This document shows, one piece after another, positions 54,197 through 62,793 of a stretch of 64,000 nucleotides of DNA (positions are counted from its first letter, which is position 1; every line of letters starts with the position of its first letter). The DNA comes from Sphingomonas sp. HDW15A (GTDB lineage Bacteria > Pseudomonadota > Alphaproteobacteria > Sphingomonadales > Sphingomonadaceae), in contig NZ_CP049870.1 of assembly GCF_011301715.1 (NCBI RefSeq), positions 868,001-932,000 of the forward strand, in the 5' to 3' direction. A program made the translations under genes and the position numbers. The notes beneath the pieces are model-generated. The model worked only from the letters and a program-made list of their open reading frames with translations. It searched no databases and was not told where the DNA came from.

Positions 54197-55041
54197 ACGT
54201 CAGTGACAGTAGTTGCCGGATCCTCGCCGGGTTGCTCGAGGCTCGTACCGGCCAACAGCTGACAATGAGTCGACGCTGGCGATTGGAAACTGCGCTTTCG
54301 TCGCTGCTTCGCGAACGCGGCATCTCTAATCTGGACGAGCTCATTACCATCCTCGTCATGGGGAAGGAGCCTGCCCTTGCATCCCTTGTCGTCGAGGCGC
54401 TGTTGAACAACGAAACCTACTTTTTCCGCGACCGGGTGCCGTTCGACTCGCTCCAGGCAAAAATGCTCGCCGAACTCGCGGACGCCCGAAAGGACAAGCG
54501 CACGCTTCGCATTTGGTCAGCAGGCTGCTCGACGGGGCAAGAGACCTATTCGCTGGCAATGCTGTTCGCCGAACAGCCTCTCAAGTGGCAGGGCTGGACC
54601 ATCGACATCGTCGGGACCGACGTTTCTGGCCAGGCGATCCGCAGGGCGCGGGAAGGGAGCTACACCCAATTCGAAGTTCAGCGCGGCCTCGGCGTGACCC
54701 AGATGATCCGCTGGTTCGAGGAGCATGGCGACCAGTGGCGCGCGGCCCAGCAGCTCCGCAGCAATGTCCGCTTTGCCGTTCACAACCTGCTCGATCCGCC
54801 GCTCGGCGGTGAACAGAAATATGACGTCATCCTTTGTCGCAACGTGCTGTTGTACCTCAGTCCCGAGAAGCGCACGCTGGCGTTTGAGCGGTTGGCCTCG
54901 GCGCTTGCTCCGGACGGAGCGCTGATGCTCGGGGCAGGGGAAACGGTGATCGGGCAGACCGAGCGCTTCGCGGCAGACCGTGTCAATCGCGGCTTCTATC
55001 GTCGGACCGACCACGAACAGGCGGATAGGCGCGTGGCCTGA
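54193..55041 (+). CDS. cheR: Chemotaxis methyltransferase CheR
   Basis: From ATG 54193 the 282-residue protein has the CheR N-domain (LLNNETYFFRD) and the SAM-binding domain with WSAGCSTGQETYSLAMLF, IVGTDVSGQAIRRAREG and VILCRNVLLYLSPEKR. It methylates glutamates on chemoreceptors, opposing CheB. It closes the cheA-W-Y-B-R set, with four-base overlap to cheB. No cheD or receptor gene follows. Confidence 0.93.
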   Translation: MNVSDSSCRILAGLLEARTGQQLTMSRRWRLETALSSLLRERGISNLDELITILVMGKEPALASLVVEALLNNETYFFRDRVPFDSLQAKMLAELADARKDKRTLRIWSAGCSTGQETYSLAMLFAEQPLKWQGWTIDIVGTDVSGQAIRRAREGSYTQFEVQRGLGVTQMIRWFEEHGDQWRAAQQLRSNVRFAVHNLLDPPLGGEQKYDVILCRNVLLYLSPEKRTLAFERLASALAPDGALMLGAGETVIGQTERFAADRVNRGFYRRTDHEQADRRVA

Positions 55042-55096
55042 ATTCACCTCTTTGCGGGCTTGACGCGCCGAGCAAGCCATGTTGCCTGCTTTTGAA

Positions 55097-55777
55097 ATGA
55101 AGATCATCGATTGTCCCTCGCCCAATTTCGACGAGCGGGCGCTCCCGGTCACGATGGTCGTCCTTCATTATACCGGTATGCCCGACTTCCAGGGCGCGCT
55201 CGATCGGATGACATCCCCCGATGCAAAGGTGTCGGCACATTACTGCATCGACGAGGATGGTACCGTCTATCGCCTGGTCGATGAAGAGAAGCGGGCATGG
55301 CACGCGGGCAAGAGTTACTGGCGCGGCATCACGGACGTGAACAGCGCGAGCATCGGCATCGAGATCGTCAATCCCGGTCACGAGTTCGGCTACCGTGCGT
55401 TCCCCGACGAGCAGATTGCGTCGCTTTTGCCCTTACTATCCGACATCAAGGACCGGCACGGAATCACCCGGGGCAACATTGTCGGCCACTCCGATATCGC
55501 GCCGGCGCGCAAGGAAGATCCTGGCGAGCTTTTCCCCTGGTGGGAACTGGCGAAACGGCGGCTGGCATTGCCGAGCCCCACTCGAGATCTCTTGGATCCT
55601 TTCTGGACCGACGCGGCTTTCCTGCTTGCCCTCGAAAGATTCGGCTACGACGTGACTGACCAACAAAAGGCGGTCATTGCCTTCCAGCGTCGCTTTCGTC
55701 CTGATCTGATCGACGGGATCATCGACGGCGAATGCCGCGCGAAGCTCCTGGCCTTGTTACTGCCAAGGCCGCAGTAA
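55097..55777 (+). CDS. N-acetylmuramoyl-L-alanine amidase (AmpD/AmiD-like)
   Basis: From ATG 55097 the 226-residue protein begins MKIIDCPSPNFDERALPVTM and has the amidase_2 metal site: His in VVLHYTGM, SAHYCIDEDG and the late IVGHSDIAPARKEDPGELF. The WHAGKSYWRG and IGIEIVNPGHE segments are also typical. A helical C-terminal domain (about residues 170-226) resembles a peptidoglycan-binding module. No signal peptide is visible, so it may recycle anhydro-muropeptides in the cytoplasm. ATG 55079 is an alternative start. Confidence 0.87.
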   Translation: MKIIDCPSPNFDERALPVTMVVLHYTGMPDFQGALDRMTSPDAKVSAHYCIDEDGTVYRLVDEEKRAWHAGKSYWRGITDVNSASIGIEIVNPGHEFGYRAFPDEQIASLLPLLSDIKDRHGITRGNIVGHSDIAPARKEDPGELFPWWELAKRRLALPSPTRDLLDPFWTDAAFLLALERFGYDVTDQQKAVIAFQRRFRPDLIDGIIDGECRAKLLALLLPRPQ

Positions 55778-55795
55778 CTGGCCTGCTCGCTCGCC

Positions 55796-57502
55796 TTAGT
55801 GCGTCGCTAGCTGGAAACTTTCTGCGCGCGCGTGCCTCCAGGCAGCACTGTAGAAATCTCTGCTGTGGTCATCAGAGAGGAGCTCGCCATCTTTGAGGAA
55901 GATGTGAAGCTGTGAGAACAGGCGAATTTCCGTGAGGCTTACCCGGCGTACCAGGTGATGGGGACCCAATTGCTCGGGGTGCTCCAGACCCGCAGCGGCG
56001 ATCATCTCGGCAAGCGCCGCCAGCGTGTTGCGATGAAAGTTGAAGACCCGCTCAGCCTTGTCGGGAACGACGAGAGCACGCTGCCGGATCGGGTCTTGAG
56101 TCGCAACGCCAACGGGGCATCGATTGGTGTGGCACGTGCGCGACTGGATGCATCCCAAGGCGAACATGAAACCGCGCGCGGCATTGGTCCAGTCGGCGCC
56201 CAAGGCCATGACGGCGGCGATATCGAACGCGCTCACGACCTTGCCAGCTGCGCCGATTTTGATGCGATTGCGGATACCGGTCCCGACAAGCGTGTTGTGT
56301 ACGAAGAGCAAGCTTTCGCGCATGGGCATTCCAAGGTGGTCGGCGAACTCCAGTGGCGTCGCGCCCGTACCGCCCTCGGCGCCGTCGACGACGATGAAAT
56401 CGGGATAGATTCCGGTTGCCTTCATCGCCTTCACGATGCCCATGAATTCCCAGGGATGGCCGATGCAAAGCTTGAATCCGACGGGCTTGCCCTTCGATAG
56501 ATTCCGGAGCTTCTGAAGGAATTCCACGAACTCCAGCGGCGTTGAGAATGCGCGGTGACGTGATGGCGAGATGCAATCCTCGTCCATCGGCACGCCGCGG
56601 GTCAGGGAAATTTCTTCGGTGACCTTTTTGGCGGGAAGAATACCTCCGTGTCCCGGCTTCGCGCCCTGGCTCAGCTTGATCTCGATCATCTTCACTTGGG
56701 GGCTGGCGGCCTGCTCGGCAAAGCGCACAGGATCGAAGTTTCCGTCGGCCGTGCGACAGCCGAAATAGCCGCTTCCGATTTCCCAGATGAGATCCCCACC
56801 GTGCGCGCGATGGTGAGGACTTATGCTGCCTTCGCCCGTATCATGAGCGAAGTTCCCCATCTGGGCGCCCTTGTTGAGAGCGAGGATTGCGTTGGCGCTT
56901 AGCGAGCCGAAGCTCATGGCGGATATGTTGAAGATCGATGCGGAATAGGGCTGTCGGCATTCGGAATTGCCAATCACGAGCCGAAAAAGTGCCGGGTCAC
57001 TCACCGGCGCGGGGCGGGTCGAGTGACCGATGAACTCGTAGCCATTCTCGTAGACATCGAGCAAAGTCCCGAACGCGCGTTCGCTGCTCTCGTTCTTGGA
57101 CCGGGCATAGACAAGGGATCGCTGGCTCCGAGAGAAAGGCGTCTCGTCATGCTCGCCCTCGATCAGGTACTGGCGAAGCTCGGGCCGGATTTCCTCAAAG
57201 AACCAGCGAAGGTGGCCAATGATGGGATAGTTTCGGCGAACCGAGTGCAGCGGCTGAAACAGGTCGTACAGCCCGACCGCCGTGAGAGAAGCGGACAGCA
57301 AGAACAGCGGAATTGCCCACACACCCGGAAGGTAATACCCGGAGACGATGGCTGTGACGGCGCTAAGCGCCAGCGCCGTGAAACGCGTGAAAAACAATGG
57401 AGAAGCTCCCCGGCTCATGAGCCGTCTTATCGCGAAGGGGGCATCGGCGCGAATCCTAAGCTTTCGCTTCGGTCCGCGCCGGAAGGATTTGGCGCTGCTC
57501 AC
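55796..57502 (-). CDS. FMN-binding glutamate synthase-like protein (GltB-like)
   Basis: This 568-residue protein has two N-terminal membrane helices (residues 30-85) and a glutamate-synthase FMN domain: ISAMSFGSLSANAILALNKG, DTGEGSISPHHRAHGGDLIW, KLSQGAKPGHGGILPAKKV and VDGAEGGTGATPLEF. The iron-sulfur Cys motif CIQSRTCHTNRCPVG is intact. Family members lack a glutaminase domain, and their natural substrate is unclear. It is membrane-attached, unlike GltB. The gene converges on the amidase gene with only 18 bases between. Confidence 0.9.
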   Translation of the reverse strand: MSSAKSFRRGPKRKLRIRADAPFAIRRLMSRGASPLFFTRFTALALSAVTAIVSGYYLPGVWAIPLFLLSASLTAVGLYDLFQPLHSVRRNYPIIGHLRWFFEEIRPELRQYLIEGEHDETPFSRSQRSLVYARSKNESSERAFGTLLDVYENGYEFIGHSTRPAPVSDPALFRLVIGNSECRQPYSASIFNISAMSFGSLSANAILALNKGAQMGNFAHDTGEGSISPHHRAHGGDLIWEIGSGYFGCRTADGNFDPVRFAEQAASPQVKMIEIKLSQGAKPGHGGILPAKKVTEEISLTRGVPMDEDCISPSRHRAFSTPLEFVEFLQKLRNLSKGKPVGFKLCIGHPWEFMGIVKAMKATGIYPDFIVVDGAEGGTGATPLEFADHLGMPMRESLLFVHNTLVGTGIRNRIKIGAAGKVVSAFDIAAVMALGADWTNAARGFMFALGCIQSRTCHTNRCPVGVATQDPIRQRALVVPDKAERVFNFHRNTLAALAEMIAAAGLEHPEQLGPHHLVRRVSLTEIRLFSQLHIFLKDGELLSDDHSRDFYSAAWRHARAESFQLATH

Positions 57503-57505
57503 GGG

Positions 57506-57939
57506 CTAGCGAAGGTTGTCCGGCTGAGTGACCTTCAAGATGCGCAGACGACGATCGTTGCCTTGAAGATCAGGCCATTCAATCGAGCTATTTGCGCGAA
57601 GACCATAAAGCGCAATGCCCATCGGAGTGAGGATCGAAATCCGTCCCTCTGCAATATTCGCCTGGCCCGGAAGCACAATTGTGACCTTGTGCAGTTGCCC
57701 GTTTCTATCATCGATGAACTCGACTTCCGAACCCATCGTCACGGCGTCCTTGGGCAGGCCCGAGGGCCGTGAAGGGTAGCTCGGTCGAGCTCCTCAAGAA
57801 GCATGGCGGCGAGCGCTGGAGAACGGTGCTCGGCCTGCAAGGCGAGGCCCGCCACCACGTCATATTCCGTTTCTAACAGGTACACCGGAGGGCGCAGTGC
57901 GCCCGCATTGTTGCCCATGGCAAACTCCATCAATTTCAA
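57506..57939 (-). CDS. rnk: Nucleoside diphosphate kinase regulator Rnk (apparent single-base frameshift)
   Basis: The N-terminal frame (RPPVYLLETEYDVVAGLALQ, then LLEELDRATLHGP) and the C-terminal frame (TMGSEVEFIDDRNGQ, then VLPGQANIAEGRISILTPMG) make up a single Rnk/GreA-like protein of 144 residues. One base added in the CCC run (+ strand GGG at 57764-57766) joins them as HGPSGLPKDAVTMGSEV. Rnk proteins bind RNA polymerase through a GreA-like C-terminal fold. The gene starts just 3' of a pair of hairpins and has a three-base gap to the GltB-like gene. Confidence 0.83.
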
Positions 57940-57955
57940 TTGGCTGCATTGGTTG

Positions 57956-58002
57956 CCCCGAGTCCGAAAGACTCGGGGTCAAGCTCGCGCGGCGAGCTGA
58001 CC
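57956..58002 (-). terminator. Tandem hairpins between LLM gene and rnk
   Basis: CCCCGAGTC (57956-57964) pairs with GACTCGGGG (57970-57978) around a CGAAA loop. Overlapping it, GGTCA plus GCTCGC (57977-58002 region) pairs with GCGAGC plus TGACC with a single-base bulge. Both are very stable. They lie 105 bases after the LLM stop and 16 bases before the rnk start, so they may end the LLM transcript or shape the rnk leader. There is no strong T-run. Confidence 0.45.
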
Positions 58003-58107
58003 TGCGTGCAAAAGAAAGCGAGGGAATGCGACTTGGAACACAATGGTGCCTATGTGGCAGTTAACGCGGAGAAGTCAAAGCCTGCAGCGTTTCTGGCGAT
58101 CCAGGCC

Positions 58108-59106
58108 TCAAGCGGCTGCTCGTTCAGCCATCGCGGCGGCCAGGATCTCATAGGACTTGAGACGAGCCTGATGATCGAAGATTTGCGAAGTCACCATCAA
58201 TTCATCAGCACCCGTTCGCTCGACGAACGCGAGAGTTTGGGCCCTTACGGTTTCCGCAGAACCAATTGCCGAGCATTGCAGTAAGCCACGCAGGAGGGCG
58301 CGGGCCTCCATTGGAAGGGATTGTTCGTAGTCGGGGACCGGGGGTTTCAGCTTGCCGGGGTTTCCGGTTCTAAGCGCCACGAACGCCTGCTGCAGTGACG
58401 TGGCAAGCAAGTGGGCGTCGGCATCCGTGTCGGCCGCGAAAACGTTGAAGCCGAGCATGACATAAGGCCTGTCGAGCTGCGACGACGGTTGGAACTGGGC
58501 GCGGTATAGGGCGATGGCTTCCATCATCTGCTGGGGCGCGAAATGCGAAGCAAATGCGTAAGGCAGTCCCAGCTGGGCAGCCAGCTGGGCTCCAAACAAG
58601 CTGGACCCCAAGATCCATAATGGGACCTTCAGGCCCTCACCGGGAATAGCACGCACACGCTGACCCGCTCGCGGTTTCTCGAAAAAGTCTTGAAGCTCAA
58701 CCACGTCGCGCGGGAAGCTATGCGGATCAGAGGCCAGCGTCCGCCGCATGGCTTGGGCCGCTGCCTGGTCGGTTCCCGGTGCGCGGCCAAGGCCCAAGTC
58801 GATACGGCCTGGAAACAATGCTTCCAATGTGCCGAACTGCTCGGCGACCTGCAGAGGGGAATGATTAGGAAGCATTATTCCGCCCGCGCCGACCCGTATG
58901 GTCGAAGTGCCGCCAGCAACATGGCACAGTGCCACGGCCGTCGCGGCGCTCGCAATTCCTGGCATTGAGTGATGCTCGGCCATCCAGAAGCGCTTGTAGC
59001 CAAGTCGCTCAACGTGCCGCGCGAGTTGGAGAGCATTACCGAGCGCAGTGCCAGCATCGCTGCCTTCCGCGATCGGCGCCAAGTCCAAGACTGAGAGGAG
59101 AATCAT
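58108..59106 (-). CDS. LLM-class flavin-dependent oxidoreductase
   Basis: From ATG 59106 the 332-residue protein starts [20 protein letters not shown], the standard opening of this luciferase-like group. [55 protein letters not shown] and [21 protein letters not shown] follow. It probably uses reduced FMN or F420-like flavin to oxidise an unknown substrate. The ATG at 59115 is a possible earlier start. It is monocistronic by spacing. Confidence 0.87.
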   Translation of the reverse strand: MILLSVLDLAPIAEGSDAGTALGNALQLARHVERLGYKRFWMAEHHSMPGIASAATAVALCHVAGGTSTIRVGAGGIMLPNHSPLQVAEQFGTLEALFPGRIDLGLGRAPGTDQAAAQAMRRTLASDPHSFPRDVVELQDFFEKPRAGQRVRAIPGEGLKVPLWILGSSLFGAQLAAQLGLPYAFASHFAPQQMMEAIALYRAQFQPSSQLDRPYVMLGFNVFAADTDADAHLLATSLQQAFVALRTGNPGKLKPPVPDYEQSLPMEARALLRGLLQCSAIGSAETVRAQTLAFVERTGADELMVTSQIFDHQARLKSYEILAAAMAERAAA

Positions 59107-59358
59107 TGCCGTCATATGGGGCGAGGTGAACTGATTGCCAGACACTCAGATCGATCCAGACTGCGTCGGCAACGGAGTTCTATGAAAATCAAGCCAACCC
59201 TCAGTCCGGCGGAGATCATGACAGCGGAAGGCCGGAAAGCAGTTCCCGCGAAGCACTCCACGGCTCGTCCCGAAAGTCTTCTGCTAGGTAGAACTGCGGA
59301 TCGTTGGGCGACCACCCGTCTGGCAAGTAAATCCCGATCAGAGGGTGGGGGGAACAGC

Positions 59359-59979
59359 ATGCAACGCATCCTTGAACTTGCCGGACAGTTGGTCGCTTTA
59401 CAGGCAGAGCTCGACCAGGAACTTGAGAAACGCCGGCGCAAGTGGGGCTGGGACGTACACAAGCGGCTGGTCACTTTTGAAAACGGCGTCACGGCCGAGC
59501 ACGAGCGCCTCAAAATCGGCGTCTCTCGCTTCCTTGCAGAGAGCAGATGGCCAACAATCCTCAGTGCACCACTGGTCTATTCGCTGATCATCCCCTTTGT
59601 CCTGCTGGACTTGTGGGTCAGCGCCTATCAAGCGGGTTGTTTTCGGATTTATCGGATCCCCCGCGTCAGGCGGTCGGAGTATATCGCTCTCGATCGCAGC
59701 AAACTGCGCTATCTCAATTGGATCGAGGCACTGAACTGTGAATTCTGCAGTTACTGCAACGGTGTGATTGCCTATGCCCGGGAAATCGCCAGCCGCACCG
59801 AGCAATATTGGTGCCCGATTAAACATGCGCTGCGAATCCCGAGTCCCCATGACCGCTACTGGCAATTCGCCGAATATGGAGACGCCGAGGGTTACAGGGC
59901 CAGGCTCAATGAATTCAGGGAAGCACTGCAGGCCAAAGAGGAAGGCAACCAGCCCCAGGGTGCGATCCAACCTGAGTGA
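59359..59979 (+). CDS. Membrane protein of unknown function with Cys-rich loop
   Basis: From ATG 59359 (weak GGGGGGAA ribosome site) the 206-residue protein has an N-terminal amphipathic coiled coil (ILELAGQLVALQAELDQELE), one or two membrane helices (ILSAPLVYSLIIPFVLLDLW) and a soluble segment with CEFCSYCNG and TEQYWCPIKHA. Four Cys in two short motifs could bind a metal. I do not know a named family. A longer frame from 59116 has low-quality N-terminal sequence. The nearest genes are unrelated, so function cannot be inferred from context. Confidence 0.75.
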   Translation: MQRILELAGQLVALQAELDQELEKRRRKWGWDVHKRLVTFENGVTAEHERLKIGVSRFLAESRWPTILSAPLVYSLIIPFVLLDLWVSAYQAGCFRIYRIPRVRRSEYIALDRSKLRYLNWIEALNCEFCSYCNGVIAYAREIASRTEQYWCPIKHALRIPSPHDRYWQFAEYGDAEGYRARLNEFREALQAKEEGNQPQGAIQPE

Positions 59980-60124
59980 GTGCCTAGCGCAAACTGTTTC
60001 GCGCCGGCGACACCAGACCGTTAAGGTAGACCGATTAGGCCAATACGTGGACGTAGATCCATGGGCTCTAATCAGGAACGAACGGCCAGCCGCATATTCA
60101 CCGATGCGACTGGCCAGTTTATGA

Positions 60125-60961
60125 TCAGCTTTGCTTCTTCGCTGTGTAGGTAGTCTTCGATCCGTCGCGTGGGTCGGTGCTCGTGACGGTCACGGATTTT
60201 CCATCGGCAGAGGGCTGGATGACGCTGATATTCACTTCCTTGCCGTCCCTGGTGCTGGTTTCGCGAATTCCGTTTGAGCCTTCGCGTGCCACCGCGATCA
60301 TCGTGCCGCCCGTATCACCTTTGATTGGGACCGCAGGCCCGCCGAGCTGAGCTATGTAGCTGCTCCCCTGCGAATTCATGGTCACTTTGTCCCCGTCGAT
60401 CTTGAATGTCACTTTCAGCGCTTCCTTCGAATAGTCCTGGAAACGATCGGGGATCCACTGACCGGACACCGCATGGGCCCCCGCGGGTGCAGGGCCGGCG
60501 CGTTTCGAAGTTGACGTTCCTTCAATCGCCGGGACGTCTGGGTTAGTCGCGTCCCTGAACTTGGTCGTCAGCACATTCCCGTCCGGCGACAACTGGATGC
60601 TCGTCGATGAGACTTCACGATCGCCCTTCCGGCGCCGGAACTCAACGGTGCGGTCGTCAACAGATTTTACCGACATGCTGTCGTAATAGGGACGATCAGC
60701 TACCGCGTGAAACTGGCCGTCGGCTGCAACCTTTAGCGGTGGTGTGCAGGTGATGCAGTCATAGGTACCGTTTGCGATTATGAATTCGTTCGGTTTGCCT
60801 TCGAACTTTGCGCTGGCCAGATCGACGATCCAGCTTCCTGTGAGGGCCTCAAGGGCGGGCTGTTCCTGGGTAGCGGGAGCGCTTCCTTGATTTCCCTGGT
60901 TGCAGGCAAATAGAGACAAACTGAGGCTGGCGAGCAGCATGCTGCGTGTCGTAGTTTTCAT
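60125..60961 (-). CDS. Lipoprotein of unknown function
   Basis: The 278-residue protein has a type II signal peptide with lipobox LFAC, so it is probably anchored to a membrane. Two similar halves (residues 40-150 and 165-270) each contain beta-rich stretches with acidic and basic pairs, such as DDRTVEFRRRKGDREVSS and TSTRDGKEVNISVIQPSADG, suggesting a repeated beta-sandwich. A CITC motif is at about residue 70. I recognise no named family. A perfect CtrA box lies 135 bases upstream. Confidence 0.75.
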   Translation of the reverse strand: MKTTTRSMLLASLSLSLFACNQGNQGSAPATQEQPALEALTGSWIVDLASAKFEGKPNEFIIANGTYDCITCTPPLKVAADGQFHAVADRPYYDSMSVKSVDDRTVEFRRRKGDREVSSTSIQLSPDGNVLTTKFRDATNPDVPAIEGTSTSKRAGPAPAGAHAVSGQWIPDRFQDYSKEALKVTFKIDGDKVTMNSQGSSYIAQLGGPAVPIKGDTGGTMIAVAREGSNGIRETSTRDGKEVNISVIQPSADGKSVTVTSTDPRDGSKTTYTAKKQS

Positions 60962-61319
60962 CCGTGGATTCCCCCTCGGGACAACACGATTGACCCCGTC
61001 GGCCGCTCAAGCGTCGTCCCTCCAACTGCCGCCACGCAACTCAACATGGCCGAGCGAGCGTAGGCCCTCTAAGCGCAACCGCAAAGCATTACATTTAACG
61101 CGTAGTTAATTTCGGGCGCCGGTTCGCCCTCTTCGAGCTATTGCCACCAGCTTTCCCTGCTGGCCCTGCGATTTTCAATTGGCGCTCATCACGGATTTTC
61201 CGGTTTTAATGGCCGTACGCTCAAGCGCTACGCACTATTACCTAAAGCAATAGCGGTCGCCCACGACTAGATTTGGTGTGTAGCTCGGCAGTTAGAGCTC
61301 GGCGTAACCAGAGGCATTC
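60962..61319. other. Intergenic region between lipoprotein and small membrane protein
   Basis: This 358-base divergent region holds a perfect CtrA box at 61096-61110 and two eight-base direct repeats AGCTCGGC (61282-61289 and 61296-61303) 16 bases before the plus-strand ATG. I see no coding frame or strong terminator. It probably contains promoters for both flanking genes. Confidence 0.5.
61096..61110. promoter_or_regulatory. CtrA-type binding box (perfect TTAA-N7-TTAA)
   Basis: TTAA at 61096-61099 and TTAA at 61107-61110 have exactly seven bases between them, the CtrA consensus. It lies in the divergent region between the lipoprotein gene (start 61 kb side at 60961) and the small membrane protein gene at 61320. 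Which gene it controls is not visible. Confidence 0.5.
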
Positions 61320-61622
61320 ATGAGTGCACTTTCACCGCGACCTCACGCCTACAAGCAGCGGTTAGTAAGCCACGTCGGAATTGTGCGACTGGCTGCCACG
61401 ACTGGCTCCGCAGCCGGGCTGATCTTTGTTTTTTGTTGGCTGGGAACGTTCGTCGCGCCCTCCGGCCCCACCCACGGTTACATCGGTTTATTCACGCGAT
61501 CCGAAGCTCAATCGCTGGCCGCATTGATCGAAGGCAGCCTGTGGTCATCGCTTTCCGGATCGCTTTCGGGCGGGTTGATTGCCGCTCTCTACAATCTCTT
61601 CGCCGGTCTCGACCGACGCTGA
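61320..61622 (+). CDS. Small membrane protein, unknown
   Basis: The 100-residue protein has two membrane helices (TTGSAAGLIFVFCWLGTFVA and SLSGSLSGGLIAALYNLFAG) and a short loop with GPTHGYIGLFTRSEAQSLA. It resembles small bacteriophage-holin-like or DUF5676-type membrane proteins, but I cannot assign it. The Met-rich periplasmic protein follows 30 bases downstream, so they may form an operon tied to metal handling (inference). Confidence 0.65.
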   Translation: MSALSPRPHAYKQRLVSHVGIVRLAATTGSAAGLIFVFCWLGTFVAPSGPTHGYIGLFTRSEAQSLAALIEGSLWSSLSGSLSGGLIAALYNLFAGLDRR

Positions 61623-61652
61623 GGACCAGGACCTCTACGCAAGGAGAAGACG

Positions 61653-61955
61653 ATGAAAAGCCTCAGGTCAGGATTAGTGGGATTCGCCGTAGGCATCGGC
61701 GTTGCAGCCGCGGGCGCACAAGGGGCCGTTCAGGCTACCGAGCATCAGCATGCAATGCCGTCAACGCCTAACCAACCACCAGGTACGATGAAAGGCATGG
61801 CTGGCATGCATGACATGCACGCCATGATGGCCGACCCGGCGATGCGCGAGAAGATGATGGCGAACATGGCGCAATGTCAGGAGATGATGTCCATGATGAT
61901 GGAACACATGAAGCACGAGGAAATGCAGAAGGCCCAGCCAGCGCCGAAGAAGTGA
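61653..61955 (+). CDS. Met/His-rich small periplasmic protein
   Basis: The 100-residue protein has a signal peptide and a mature part very rich in Met and His (HQHAMPS, then KGMAGMHDMHAMMADPAMRE and QEMMSMMMEHMKHEEMQ). Such composition is seen in periplasmic copper-binding proteins. AAGGAG lies seven bases before ATG 61653. It follows the small membrane protein closely, suggesting a two-gene operon for metal binding or transport (inference). Confidence 0.75.
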   Translation: MKSLRSGLVGFAVGIGVAAAGAQGAVQATEHQHAMPSTPNQPPGTMKGMAGMHDMHAMMADPAMREKMMANMAQCQEMMSMMMEHMKHEEMQKAQPAPKK

Positions 61956-62064
61956 GGTAGCCGTTGGGCGGCTGAGCCGTCGGGCCTGGCTGGGCCCGGC
62001 GGAATGATCGGCGTACTCCTTGCCTACCAAGCTGGGGAGTAGAGCGAGTTGGGCGTCGTCCCCA

Positions 62065-62793
62065 CTAAACCGGGGAGCCGCGCTCCCAAATGCGCCTCAG
62101 CTTCACGAAGTCATGACGCCACATCGTGCGGAAGAGGAGCCAGAAACCGGTCACCGCGAGCCACGCCATTGCAAATCCCACCGTGATGATCAGCGGATGA
62201 TTGAAGCTGGTCCGGTTCGCATAGTCCATGTTGTGGAGCATCCAGAAGAAGTCCCACCATCTCCAGCTATCGTTTCTGCGTTCGAGAATTTCGCCGGTGG
62301 TTCCGGATACAAAGTAGCTGCTACGCGCCTCGTCCGTGAAGTCGATCTGCCAAATCGGCAGCTCATGTTCGCGCACCGACAGGACCAATTCCTTGAGTGG
62401 GACAACCGTGGCCCCATTGGCGCCCGAAGGATGCGCTGCAACGGCGATGGACTTGGCAGCCTTGGCATCGATCACGATCGGCCGGCCGTTCTCGGCATCG
62501 AAAAGGCGGACGCCTTGGGGTGTTGCGACTTCAATTGTCGGCCCCTGTGGCAGCGCACGGAGTGAAAGCTTGGTAATTGGCCGGTCGCCAAGTTCCTTCT
62601 GAATGTTTATCCAGGCCTCGCCGCCACTCGGAGGTGGCGGGCTCGGCTGGTCAGCCATTTGGCCTCCGGCGACCTCGTCCATTGGCAGCAGCGCCATCGC
62701 TGTTCCGCTGATTGCCCAAATCACGAACTGGAGACCGATAGCGAGGCCGACCCACTTGTGGATCTTGCGGAGCCAGACGGACTTGATTGTCAT
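62065..62793 (-). CDS. PepSY-associated membrane protein
   Basis: The 242-residue protein has an N-terminal membrane helix (KWVGLAIGLQFVIWAISGTA), a periplasmic PepSY-like domain (YFVSGTTGEILERRNDSWRW) and a C-terminal helix (PLIITVGFAMAWLAVTGFWL) with basic ends. The RRNDSWRWWDFFWMLHNMDY motif is typical. Such proteins often work with TonB receptors in iron uptake or as reductases. The ATG overlaps the stop of the upstream PepSY gene (ATGA). Confidence 0.84.
   Translation of the reverse strand: MTIKSVWLRKIHKWVGLAIGLQFVIWAISGTAMALLPMDEVAGGQMADQPSPPPPSGGEAWINIQKELGDRPITKLSLRALPQGPTIEVATPQGVRLFDAENGRPIVIDAKAAKSIAVAAHPSGANGATVVPLKELVLSVREHELPIWQIDFTDEARSSYFVSGTTGEILERRNDSWRWWDFFWMLHNMDYANRTSFNHPLIITVGFAMAWLAVTGFWLLFRTMWRHDFVKLRRIWERGSPV

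Noticed and set aside
61262..61310. tRNA-like string near a small membrane protein gene
   Set aside because: It has a TAGCTCGGCAGTTAGAGC segment resembling a D-arm, but no anticodon arm, T-arm or acceptor stem can be folded around it.
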